A stretch of 64,000 nucleotides of DNA from CAYHPY01 sp964358485. GTDB taxonomy: Bacteria > Elusimicrobiota > Elusimicrobia > UBA1565 > UBA9628. Where the stretch lies: contig CAYHPY010000007.1 in the NCBI GenBank assembly GCA_964358485.1, positions 17,273 through 81,272 of the forward strand. Reading direction: 5' to 3'. The notes beneath the pieces were generated by a model. That model saw only the letters and a list, made by a program, of their open reading frames with translations, was not told the origin of the DNA and ran no database searches. The position numbers and the translations under genes are program-made. This document shows positions 57,301 through 64,000 of this stretch, one piece after another; the stretch's first letter is position 1, and every line of letters starts with the position of its first letter.

Positions 57301-58892
57301 TGATCACCGATCCCGCGGCCTCCCGGGGCGTGATCTTCCAGGACGGCTCCATCCAGGTCACGGCCGCGGGAAACAGCCAATGGTTCAAGGTGGGAGACAA
57401 CATTTTCACGATCAATTCCGGGAATCTTGGGATCGGAACCACCGCGCCCACCTCCAAGCTCGACGTTCAAGGCCGGATTCGATTCAACCGGGACGCTCTG
57501 CTGAACACCGTTCCCCCACTGGTCACGGCGCGGATGGACGCGGGGCTCGCCTCGGTGGTGGGAGATTGTCCCTTGTTTAGTTCCTACGCCTACTGGGATT
57601 CCGGGGCGTCGAGCTGGCGCTATACCTCCAATAGCCGGGCCGGGTTTGCGTGGGGCGCCTGCGCGGATGTCTGGAATCTTTACACCTCACCGGCTTCGGG
57701 GGGGGCGGGGGCCGGAACGGCCGCCACCTTGACCCCTCGGCTGTCCGTCCTTCCCGGAGGACGGGTCGGAATCGGGACCACGGCCCCCGCGGCCAACCTG
57801 GAGATTTTGGACTCGGCAGGCCCTTCGATCAATCTGCACCGGGATGGAAGCAGCACCTGGTATGTGACGGCCTCGGCGGTCGGTTCCAACCGGCTGGGCT
57901 TGCGGTCCGGGGCCAATCTCGACGCCTCCGAAAAACTGACCTTGACGGCCTCGGGCCTTTTGGGAGTCGGAACGACCGCTCCCATCAACCGGCTCGACGT
58001 CAAGGGAAACATGGCGGCGGGAACTTTCGCGGGGACGGCGGCCGCCCCCGTCGATTCCCTGATCGTCAGCAGCAGCGCCGGGATCGGCTCCGCGTCCCCG
58101 GGCGCGGCCTTGGAGATCGTCGATTCAGGCTCCACCGGTTTGCGCTACGTCCGGACCGACGCGCGCGACGCCCGGATCAGCGTGGGCGACCCCTTCCGAA
58201 CCTGGAGCGCCGCAGTGGGTTGGGCGGTCGCCAACGAGTTCAGCTTTATTGAGGAAGGGTCCGCCGGGGACCGCCTCTACATCGACGCTGCCGGCTTGGT
58301 CGGTTTAGGGACGAGCAATCCGCAAAACAAGCTGGATGTCGCCGGGGCGGTCGGGATCGGGAGTTATGCCGGGATCGCCGCGCCGACCAATTCCCTGCTC
58401 GTCAGCGGCAAGGTCGGGATCGGGGTCACCGATCCCGGCTATCCCTTGGAGGTTCTGGGGGAATTGCGGGTGACCGACAGCGCCGGGACCAACCACCTTT
58501 ACTCGCAGGGCCGTCCCGGGGCGGTGCGCTACGGCCTCACCGGAGAGAGCGCCGGGCTCTGCACCAACGGTTCCTTCACCTTCGGCCTTTCAAAAGCGCG
58601 GGTCAAATGGGAGGGAGCGTCGGCGGCCTGCCCCTCGGGAACCTGGGTCTGCACCCAAACCGAGCGCGGCGTCGCGGCTTGCGACACCGCCCGCCCCGAC
58701 AGCCCGACCTGCGATTACCGCAGCGGAAGCACGAGCATCGCCTGCACCAACCAGCCCCCGGACCAGCACTGGGGCCATGTCGCCGACAACACTTTCCAAA
58801 GCGGCCGGGAAGGCAACCATGTCAACGAGAACGGCAGTGCGGGCGGCGGCGGGGGCGGGCAGTACGAAATGCCGGTTTGGTGCTGCAACTAA
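54336..58892 (+). CDS. Giant secreted repeat protein, paralogue 3 (1518 aa)
   Basis: Signal peptide (AWAAGLGLLLLCGGARA). N-terminal domain VNYHGRLSQNGLAVSGNR, FRLYDALTGGNLLW, QPYALVAKTVEGSLE. Twenty-one G-[IVL]-G-T-x-x-P-type units in the same order as the other two; several are separated by H-[VIM]-S-S-G (LHVSSG) spacers. The internal pair is VVGDCPLFSSYAYWD with WGAC. The C-terminal domain (1392-1518) has eight Cys and ends MPVWCCN. ATG 54336 overlaps the previous stop (TGATG). Followed 13 bp later by the sorting-tail protein gene. Confidence 0.85.
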   Translation: MKMDLEGKKAFRRAAWAAGLGLLLLCGGARAAVSPQETGQAASVPEEVNYHGRLSQNGLAVSGNRSAVFRLYDALTGGNLLWQQSATLVADGGLFNVSLALSTSALSGGGARYLEIEVETSVLSPRELLGAQPYALVAKTVEGSLEISGGGLIVSSAAASETLLSVSSQTGRVGVGTSDPAYQLDVQGDVRSTGTLLSPALYAVGGSLSGASFSVGGTALTVGAAGVGVGTASPDQRLSVAGNVSVSGSWISSGTGASVLWGSVGIGTAAPVSRLTVVDGDIRLSTRSLASSFFYFWDGTFLASANLGSAGGLSNADHAVIHGDSDADGTGNVRLLTGATPRLVVTSAGNVGVGTSSPAAALDADGAAQFGAGAGKSTITASGLLVLVGGSTVAAGGAVSFSTAAGAGAAGLAALHIDASGRVGVGTTAPSAQVHAAGDVRAEGAFRAGAATAFRGGSATHIELGSSANAALQFVANSATPGLYVGVNGNVGIATAEPKGLLHVGAGDTLALVVTGGGLTGVGTSNPAARLHVSSGVLKADGLLPGLLVGGSTLVVSGGMVGIGQGSPSAFFEVGAGTLAVTAAGLVGIRTASPAARLDVRGSAQFGPGAAKSSFTATGDLNIRAGGSVTAATFNGGTPITDPLSTTHVLNGAPAIRTTSSPGIEIATHVWVANGRFGIGTTSPAALLHISSQSATVDGSGAGLSVGGTTFLATRGRVGIGTSQPAVRLHMSSGGFILDGSAAAVVIGDSTFTVTSSGVGVGAAKPGSPLHVSSGVLLVDGAGASLTVASTLLYASAGRVGIGTSLPEMTLDVEGAAQFGQGAARSTITVSGDLQLVGGSTIASAGTLSLSTAASAALTGLPAVFVDRQGRVGIGVQNPGARLSVGGKLTGTAASPELAVLAGALGAPLGGVVRTASFGLTTGDSAALTAKGVRTGASAADWTTAAVGLELETDKALQSGASVWLSAGGVGIGTAAPASLLQVQNGDLVITDPAASRGVIFQDGSIQVTAAGNSQWFKVGDNIFTINSGNLGIGTTAPTSKLDVQGRIRFNRDALLNTVPPLVTARMDAGLASVVGDCPLFSSYAYWDSGASSWRYTSNSRAGFAWGACADVWNLYTSPASGGAGAGTAATLTPRLSVLPGGRVGIGTTAPAANLEILDSAGPSINLHRDGSSTWYVTASAVGSNRLGLRSGANLDASEKLTLTASGLLGVGTTAPINRLDVKGNMAAGTFAGTAAAPVDSLIVSSSAGIGSASPGAALEIVDSGSTGLRYVRTDARDARISVGDPFRTWSAAVGWAVANEFSFIEEGSAGDRLYIDAAGLVGLGTSNPQNKLDVAGAVGIGSYAGIAAPTNSLLVSGKVGIGVTDPGYPLEVLGELRVTDSAGTNHLYSQGRPGAVRYGLTGESAGLCTNGSFTFGLSKARVKWEGASAACPSGTWVCTQTERGVAACDTARPDSPTCDYRSGSTSIACTNQPPDQHWGHVADNTFQSGREGNHVNENGSAGGGGGGQYEMPVWCCN

Positions 58893-58905
58893 GGGGGAGA
58901 AGCCG

Positions 58906-59427
58906 ATGAATCGGAAAGCGGTTTTGGCGGCGGTCCTGGGGTCCCTGGCCCTGGCGGGAGGTCTTCTGGCCATGAGCGGAGGGCCCTTCACCATCAACAA
59001 CACCGGCACCGGGTCCGGGGGCGGGACCATGAACGGGGGAAGCGTGCAGGTTGCCTTCGCGGTGGCCGGCGCCGCGGCGCCGATGGCGGGGGGCGCCTTC
59101 AACCTCCAGCCGGGCGCCCTGGGCGCGGCGGGGGTCGCCCGCCGCAACCTCGACAGCGCCCACTCCTTCCCCCAGCCCTTCAAGCCCTCCCTGGGCCATG
59201 ACCGGATCACCTTCTCGGCCCTGACCAGCCAGGTCGACATCACCATCTACACCATGTCGGGCCAGAAGGTGAAAACCCTGCACAAGAACGACCCCCTTGC
59301 CGACCAGTTGGTCTGGACCCCCGTCGTCAACGACCAAGGCGGCCCCCTCTCCAGCGGGGTCTACCTCATCGTGATCGTCTCCCCCAACATGACCACCCGC
59401 AAAGGCAAGCTCCTAATCATCAAGTGA
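58906..59427 (+). CDS. Small secreted protein with T9SS-like/FlgD-like C-terminal sorting domain (173 aa)
   Basis: Signal peptide (AVLAAVLGSLALAGGLLA). A glycine-rich segment follows (NNTGTGSGGGTMNGGSVQ). The last 80 residues form an Ig-like sorting-type domain: FPQPFKPSLGHDRITFSAL, VDITIYTMSGQKVKTL, LSSGVYLIVIVS and a terminal KGKLLIIK, as in T9SS type A tails. A GGGGGAG ribosome site precedes the ATG. It is almost only a tail, unlike usual cargo, and is the last gene of the giant-protein operon. It could be a shared anchor or adaptor for the giants, which lack such a tail. Confidence 0.75.
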   Translation: MNRKAVLAAVLGSLALAGGLLAMSGGPFTINNTGTGSGGGTMNGGSVQVAFAVAGAAAPMAGGAFNLQPGALGAAGVARRNLDSAHSFPQPFKPSLGHDRITFSALTSQVDITIYTMSGQKVKTLHKNDPLADQLVWTPVVNDQGGPLSSGVYLIVIVSPNMTTRKGKLLIIK

Positions 59428-59531
59428 CGGTGCCAGGTATCAGAGCGTGATGGTGCCTGGCATTCATATTCTTCAAATTATTTTCGGCGGGAGTTTGAAC
59501 CAGGCGAGCCGGGGGGGCGCGGTGCGAGGGC
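59428..59531. terminator. Convergent intergenic region with TGCCAGG/CCTGGCA hairpin
   Basis: Arms TGCCAGG (59431-59437) and CCTGGCA (59456-59462) flank an 18-nt loop, just after the stop of the sorting-tail gene, followed by T/A-rich sequence (TTCATATTCTTC...ATTATTTTC). This fits a weak intrinsic terminator between convergent operons. GGTGCCAGG/TGGTGCCTGG words are also common in dispersed REP-like repeats. Confidence 0.4.
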
Positions 59532-62500
59532 TTAGGAGTCTTTGCCGCGGTAACGGGCTTCGAGCTCGCGCAGGCGGTGCTCGTACTCCTTCTGCATTGA
59601 GGCGCGTTCCTCGGCCAGGCGGCGGGATTTCTCCTCGTATTGGGTGGTGAATTCGATCTTGGCCAGGTTGAGCTCGTTGCGCAGGTCGCGCTCCAGCTTC
59701 TGGTAGTGCTCCAGAAGCTCTTCCTCTTTCTGCATCATGCCGGTGTGGGCCAAGGCCTTGTCCTGCTCGAATTGCCCCAGCTTTTGCTTGATCAGGTCTT
59801 CCAATTCCTTGGTCCGCCGCTCATGCTGTAGGCGCAGGGCGTCCTGCTCTTTGACCAAGGAGGTTTCCAGCTCACGGCGGCGGCGTTCCATGTCGATTTC
59901 CAAGGCGGCGCGCCGCTCGGTCAGGGATTTTTCCGCTTCCTGTAGGCGGGCCTCCTCGCGGGAGCGGTAGGAGGCTTCCAACTCCGCCCGGGCCTTCTGG
60001 GACCGTTCGTCATAGGCGAGGATGAGGTCTTTTTCGCGCTGAATGTGGGCGCTCTCCATCTCCTTGCGCCGGGCGCGGGCGGCTTCCTCCAGGGATTTCT
60101 GCCGCGCCTCGAAGGAGAGTTCCAGCTCCTCCCGGCGGGTCTGAAGATCGAGGTCCCGGGCCTTCTCCCATTCCTGGCGCTCGCGGGTCAGCGCTTCCCG
60201 CTGGGCCTTGATCCATTGGGCTTCGCGCTGGCTGAGGGTTTCCTGGAGCGCGGCTTCCTTTTTGATCCAGGCTTCCTGGAACCGGGACTCCAGCGCCCCC
60301 AGTTCGGCTTGCCGGTCGTCGATGGTTTTCTTTAGCTGAAGCTCCTTCTGGCGAAATTTCTCCTGGTAATCGGCCTCGCGGTTGCGGGATTCGACCATGA
60401 GCTGGATCCGGAGCGCCTCAAGTTCCTCGTGCCGGCGGCGCGCCTCGTCCTCCAAGGTCGCGCCCCGCTTTTGGGCCTCGGCCTCGACATCCTTGATCTT
60501 GGAGGCGGCTTTCTCCTCCAATTCCCGGCGCAGGGTTTCCAAAAGGGCTTCTTTTTGGCGATAGCCTTGCTCGACCCGTTCCCGGTCCGCGTTGAGGAGG
60601 GTTTCCCGCTGGGTGACCCAATCCCGCTCCCGGTTGGCCCAGGCTTCCTGCAGGGTCGCCTCTTCTCTGGAGAATTTCTCGCGGAGCGAGCTTTCCATGG
60701 CGGCGGCCCGCTCCTCCAGCAGGGAGCGCTCCTTGGCCAGAGCCGCCTCGAAGGACCGGCGGAGGGATTCGTCCTTGCCCGAAAGCTCGCTCTTGAGGCC
60801 CGCTTCCTTCATGAAGAAATCGTTTCGGAGCCCTTTCTCCTTCTCCAGGTAGGCGGCTTCCAGCTGGGACTCTCGGTCCCGGTAGCGGTTTTCCAGGCCG
60901 GACCGCTCCCCGGCCAAGCCGGAACGCTGGGCGTCGAGCTCCTGCTGGGCCTTGGCCATCCAGGCGGCCCGCTCCTCTTTGCAATGCTCATCCCACTGAA
61001 GCTGTTGGGCGCGCGCGCGGCCCTCCAGGACCCGTTCCTTTTCCAAATAGGCGGCTTCCAAATCCCGGCGTTGTTGGAGGGAGCGCGCGCGGCTATCCGT
61101 CTCCAGGGCCTGGAGGCGGGCGTCATACTGGGCCTGCAGGGCCGCCGATTCCTTCAGACCGCGCTCGACGATCTCCTTGCGCAGGGCCTCGGCCCCGCCC
61201 TCTTGGATCTTGAGCCACTCGGCCTGTTCCCCGGCGATCTGGCGGCGGATCTCCGTTTCCCGGGCGATCAAGGCCGCGCCGAAATCCTGTTCCTTGCGGG
61301 CGAAAAGGGCTTCCAGGGCTTTCCTTTCGCGGGAGATGTCCTCCCGGTAGCGCTCGCGGGCCTCGTCCAAAGCGGTTTGATTTTCCTTTTGGAGCGCGCG
61401 TTCCCTCTCGGCCCATTGGCGGGTCAAAGTTTCATCGAGCTCGCGGTACCGGCGTTCGACTTCCCGGGTCTTTCCCTCGTAGGCGGCTTCGAGCTCTTCG
61501 AGGCGGGTGCGGACCCGTTCCTCGCCTTCCCCATGGGCCCGGGCTCCGGCCTCCTCCAACTCGCGGCGGCGGATCTCGATGCGGCCCTCCAGTTCCGCCT
61601 TCAGGCGATGGTGGCTTTCCTCCAAGGCGCGGCGTTCCTGGGCCAACCCTTCTTCCTTTTGGAGGAAGGCGGCTTCCAGGCCGGCGCGCTCCGCGTCCAG
61701 GGCCTGCCGGGCGCGCTCGAGCTCCGTGTTGACCCGGCGCTGTTGGGCCTCCCACTCGGTCCGCTGGGCGGCCGCGCCCTCGGCCTGCATTTCCTGGAAC
61801 CGGCGGGCGAGCTGTTCCTCCTTGGTGCGGTACTGGGCCTGGAGATCCTGTTCCCGGCGGAACAGCTCGTCTTCCTTGGCCTCGAACCCGGCCTCGGTTT
61901 CCCGGAGCTTGGACAAAAGGGTCTGCTCTTTTTCGGCGAAATCGCGCTCCAATTCCTCCCGGCGTTGGGCCAACTCGGCCCGATTGCGGTTTAAAATGTC
62001 GTCGAGCTTGCGCTGGTGCTCCTTGCCCAGCTCCTTTTCCTTGCGGATGAGCTGGTCCTCGAGCTGTTGGTATTTGGACAGGACGTCGTTTTCGCGCTGT
62101 TCGTAGTGGGAGACGATTTCCTTGTGCCGCTCCAGCAGGGAGGCCTCCAGGCGCGTCTCCTTCTCGCGGTAATGGTCCTGGAGGAACTTCCGCTCGCCCT
62201 CCAACCGCTCCTGCAGGCGGCTCCACTCGGTGTCGGCGCGGTTGGCTTGGGCCTTTTCCAGCTCGGATTGCTTGGCCTCGAAGACCTTTTGAAGCTCGGC
62301 CTGGCGCGCGGCGAATTCCTCTTCGAGGCGGCGGCGGCGGCCTTCCAGCCGCTCATCGAACTCCCGGGCCCGGAATTCGAGCTGGCCTTCCTTGGATTGG
62401 AACCGCTCCTGCAGGGAGCGTTCCTCCCGTTCCAGGATTTCACGGTTATGGCGGGCCAATTCCTCCTCAAGCCGCTCGTATTTCTTGCGGAAGTCGATTT

Positions 62501-63107
62501 CCTTGGCCTTGATCTCGTCGTCCAGCAGGCGCTGCTGGCTTTCGAGATCTTTTTCCTTGGACCGGACCACATCGGATTGGATCCTCAGGCGCTCCAAAAG
62601 GGATTGCTTGGTCTCTTCGAGGGCTTTTTCCTGGTGTTGGAGCGCCGCCTGCAGTTCCCGTTCGGCGGCACGCTTGGCTTCTTGGACCGCGTCGATCAGC
62701 TCGCGCCGGAGGGCGCCGAGTTGAGCCTCCTTGGCCGCCACCTCGCGCCCAAGGGCGTCGCCCTGGAGGCGGAGCTGTTTGAGCTCCTCCTCGGCGCGGA
62801 GGTCCCGCTGGGTGGAGAGCTCCCGCCGGAGGTCCTCCTTGAGCTCCTCTTCCATCTTCTTGGAGTCCTTGAGCGTGGCCTCCCAGACATGGATGGTTTC
62901 CTTCCAACGGGAAAGGGTCTGGTCTTTTTGGGCGGCTTCCTCGGAAAGCTCGGAGGCCCTGCGGAGCGCCTTGTCGCGCTCTTGGCGGGCTTGGCCGGAC
63001 TCTTCGGTCAGCTTATGGACCTTTTCCAGCGCCCAACGAAGCGCCAGGCGCGCGGTTTCCAGGTCCGTGACCGCCGAAGCGTCGAAGAATTCCTTCTCGT
63101 TTTCCAT
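59532..63107 (-). CDS. Giant proline-free coiled-coil protein (1191 aa)
   Basis: No signal peptide or membrane helix. From residue 15 to the end the chain is an almost unbroken run of charged heptads rich in Glu, Arg, Leu, Gln and Ala, with recurring units such as AAYLEKERVLEG, EAAYLEKEKGLR and REKETRLEASL. No proline was found in the whole translation and only one cysteine (DEHCKEE). A continuous coiled coil of this size would be about 175 nm long. It resembles cytoskeletal or scaffold coiled-coil proteins; it could shape the cell or position a surface or secretion complex. It is convergent with the giant-surface-protein operon. The ATG has no Shine-Dalgarno and lies just after a hairpin with seven Ts. 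Confidence 0.8.
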   Translation of the reverse strand: MENEKEFFDASAVTDLETARLALRWALEKVHKLTEESGQARQERDKALRRASELSEEAAQKDQTLSRWKETIHVWEATLKDSKKMEEELKEDLRRELSTQRDLRAEEELKQLRLQGDALGREVAAKEAQLGALRRELIDAVQEAKRAAERELQAALQHQEKALEETKQSLLERLRIQSDVVRSKEKDLESQQRLLDDEIKAKEIDFRKKYERLEEELARHNREILEREERSLQERFQSKEGQLEFRAREFDERLEGRRRRLEEEFAARQAELQKVFEAKQSELEKAQANRADTEWSRLQERLEGERKFLQDHYREKETRLEASLLERHKEIVSHYEQRENDVLSKYQQLEDQLIRKEKELGKEHQRKLDDILNRNRAELAQRREELERDFAEKEQTLLSKLRETEAGFEAKEDELFRREQDLQAQYRTKEEQLARRFQEMQAEGAAAQRTEWEAQQRRVNTELERARQALDAERAGLEAAFLQKEEGLAQERRALEESHHRLKAELEGRIEIRRRELEEAGARAHGEGEERVRTRLEELEAAYEGKTREVERRYRELDETLTRQWAERERALQKENQTALDEARERYREDISRERKALEALFARKEQDFGAALIARETEIRRQIAGEQAEWLKIQEGGAEALRKEIVERGLKESAALQAQYDARLQALETDSRARSLQQRRDLEAAYLEKERVLEGRARAQQLQWDEHCKEERAAWMAKAQQELDAQRSGLAGERSGLENRYRDRESQLEAAYLEKEKGLRNDFFMKEAGLKSELSGKDESLRRSFEAALAKERSLLEERAAAMESSLREKFSREEATLQEAWANRERDWVTQRETLLNADRERVEQGYRQKEALLETLRRELEEKAASKIKDVEAEAQKRGATLEDEARRRHEELEALRIQLMVESRNREADYQEKFRQKELQLKKTIDDRQAELGALESRFQEAWIKKEAALQETLSQREAQWIKAQREALTRERQEWEKARDLDLQTRREELELSFEARQKSLEEAARARRKEMESAHIQREKDLILAYDERSQKARAELEASYRSREEARLQEAEKSLTERRAALEIDMERRRRELETSLVKEQDALRLQHERRTKELEDLIKQKLGQFEQDKALAHTGMMQKEEELLEHYQKLERDLRNELNLAKIEFTTQYEEKSRRLAEERASMQKEYEHRLRELEARYRGKDS

Positions 63108-63110
63108 GGG

Positions 63111-63135
63111 AAAAAAAGTCCCTCGGCGGAAGGAC
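63111..63135 (-). terminator. Hairpin plus U7 in the leader of the coiled-coil gene
   Basis: On the minus strand GTCCTT (63135-63130), loop CCGCCG, AGGGAC (63123-63118) pair with one G-U, followed by seven T (63117-63111), then CCC and the ATG at 63107. It looks like a Rho-independent terminator for the upstream PAP2-type gene and could attenuate expression of the coiled-coil gene. Confidence 0.55.
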
Positions 63136-63169
63136 CCCCAGATTATGGAAGGATCGTGTTACGGAATTA

Positions 63170-63988
63170 TTAGTGCCGGATGCGGGAGGGAAGGACCTGG
63201 AACAAGGGGCGGATGTAGCCGTAGTAGAGCCACTCGGAGAGCTTGTAGATCGAATAGGACACGAAATACGCCCCCAAAACATCCACCGTGTAGTGATTGT
63301 GCGAGAGCAGGACGCAAACGCCCATGACGATGGAGCCGATCAGGCACAGGGTTTTGAGGCCCCGAGTCTCGAAAAAGAGAAAAAACAGGAAGGGAATGGA
63401 GGTGTGCCCCGAGAAGACGAATTCGTTGTTGAAGGTCCAGGTCCCCATGATTTGGGAGAAAAGAAAGTCCATCTTGCTCATGTCCATCATGAGCTCCGGC
63501 GCGCCGATCGGAGAGAGGAAGATGAACACGCTGCGGATGGCGATGAACAGCCCCAGCATGAACAGCAGAAAAGGCATGCGCCGGGGATAATAGAGGATGG
63601 CCGCCGCCCCGGCGTAAATGTGCAGGCCGAACCAGCCCCAGGACAGCACGGGCAGGACGTTGACGGCCGGCAGGTGCCGGAGCACCCAATCGGAACCGGT
63701 GGGGAGCTGGCGGTGGTCGGCCACCCAGCCCAAATTGGTGTAGAGCGTGTAGCACAGCACGAAAAAGCCCAGGACCCCGGAAAGGGTCAGCACCCACCAC
63801 TTGTAATGGACGCCGTGCCATTCGTCCTTGATCTCGTCGAGTTCGGCCTGGGTCTCGGTAATGAGTTTTTTGCGCAGATCGCGCAGTTCGGACGAGGCTT
63901 CCTGGAACTGTTTTTCCAGGCGCTCAAGCTGCTGGTCGATGAGGTCGGGAGAGGGGGCCATGGGGCGGTTGCCGAGCGGGGCGTCCAT
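63170..63988 (-). CDS. Sphingomyelin synthase-like PAP2_C membrane phosphotransferase
   Basis: 272 aa with six predicted membrane helices. N-terminal 40 residues are a charged coil (DQQLERLEKQFQEASSELRDLRKKL). Catalytic motifs are F-S-G-H-T in NEFVFSGHTSIP (about residue 193) and H-Y-T-V-D-V in SHNHYTVDVLGAYF (about 235), the C2/C3 pattern of the sphingomyelin synthase/AUR1-like branch of PAP2 enzymes, which move phospho-head groups between lipids. The bacterial substrate is unknown. ATG 63988 is used; ATG 63961 (MAPSPDL) is the alternative. The start lies 12 bp from the window edge, so upstream control is not visible. Confidence 0.8.
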   Translation of the reverse strand: MDAPLGNRPMAPSPDLIDQQLERLEKQFQEASSELRDLRKKLITETQAELDEIKDEWHGVHYKWWVLTLSGVLGFFVLCYTLYTNLGWVADHRQLPTGSDWVLRHLPAVNVLPVLSWGWFGLHIYAGAAAILYYPRRMPFLLFMLGLFIAIRSVFIFLSPIGAPELMMDMSKMDFLFSQIMGTWTFNNEFVFSGHTSIPFLFFLFFETRGLKTLCLIGSIVMGVCVLLSHNHYTVDVLGAYFVSYSIYKLSEWLYYGYIRPLFQVLPSRIRH

Positions 63989-64000
63989 ACGCGGGCATAT

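Noticed and set aside
45700..58600. Possible DNA repeat array or CRISPR-like structure
   Set aside because: The repetition is at protein level with diverged codons and about 58-residue spacing; no short identical DNA repeats with unique spacers.
60429..61994. Open plus-strand frame of over 500 codons inside the coiled-coil gene
   Set aside because: Leucine/glycine/proline-rich mirror of Glu/Lys/Arg/Gln codons of the coiled coil; no ribosome site and no domain. The coiled-coil frame has heptads and a plausible start.

Overview
The window is a GC-rich (roughly two thirds G+C by eye), tightly packed chromosomal segment from a Gram-negative bacterium. Lipid A chemistry (an LpxL/HtrB-type acyltransferase), lipoprotein signals, two outer-membrane barrel proteins and a T9SS-like C-terminal sorting domain all point to a diderm. 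The mix of a PorV/UPF0164-type barrel, very large G-x-G-T-x-x-P repeat proteins, type III glutamine synthetase and a T9SS-like tail suggests an uncultured Elusimicrobiota-like or FCB/PVC-neighbour lineage. That placement is an inference and cannot be proven from the window. No rRNA, tRNA, CRISPR array, insertion sequence or phage module was seen.

Layout. 1-5.1 kb: start of a ribbon-helix-helix-like gene leaving the left edge; ferritin-like protein; a PAS-GAF histidine kinase, a receiver-kinase hybrid and a double receiver, all overlapping. 5.1-9.5 kb: secreted papain-like protease, lipid A acyltransferase, Cld-family protein, DUF420 membrane protein, and an HNH-family protein lacking its nuclease domain. 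10-15.6 kb: two A-type Fe-S carriers, divergent from glnN, Mrp/ApbC, peroxiredoxin, MazG and a VanX-like dipeptidase. 15.6-20.2 kb (minus): a cysteine biosynthesis operon, CysM - JAMM protease - a CysO/MoeB/rhodanese fusion - MutM - SDR protein, with a promoter overlapped by an IscR/Rrf2-like dyad. 20.2-24.3 kb (minus): an extracytosolic flavinylation operon (ApbE, porin, FMN-binding protein, 4-TM protein, EamA transporter) behind two Fur-like dyads. 24.3-26.3 kb: TetR-TlpA-DsbA redox operon. 26.3-40.6 kb: SMUG-type glycosylase, Ala-Glu epimerase operon, membrane spermidine synthase-like protein, FkbM methyltransferase, XdhC-MocA fusion, guanine deaminase, surface carbohydrate genes, thioredoxin-like proteins, XRE regulator. 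40.7-44.1 kb: YtxH-like protein, S9 peptidase, HisS.

44.2-59.4 kb is the most striking region: one probable transcription unit with a PorV-like barrel, three head-to-tail giant secreted paralogues (1504, 1507 and 1518 aa) and a 173-aa protein ending in a T9SS-like sorting domain. Each giant has the same N-terminal domain, exactly 21 G-[IVLF]-G-T-x-x-P-x-x-x-L-x-V units in the same order, an internal cysteine pair and a cysteine-rich C-terminal domain ending W-C-C. I read this as a dedicated surface-fibre or adhesin export cassette. 59.5-64 kb carries a proline-free 1191-aa coiled-coil protein and a sphingomyelin-synthase-like PAP2 membrane enzyme.

Promoters are unusually legible: nine TTGAxx-N17-TAnnnT elements, all with 17-bp spacing, lie in the intergenic gaps, and several sit so close to their start codon that the mRNAs should be leaderless or nearly so.
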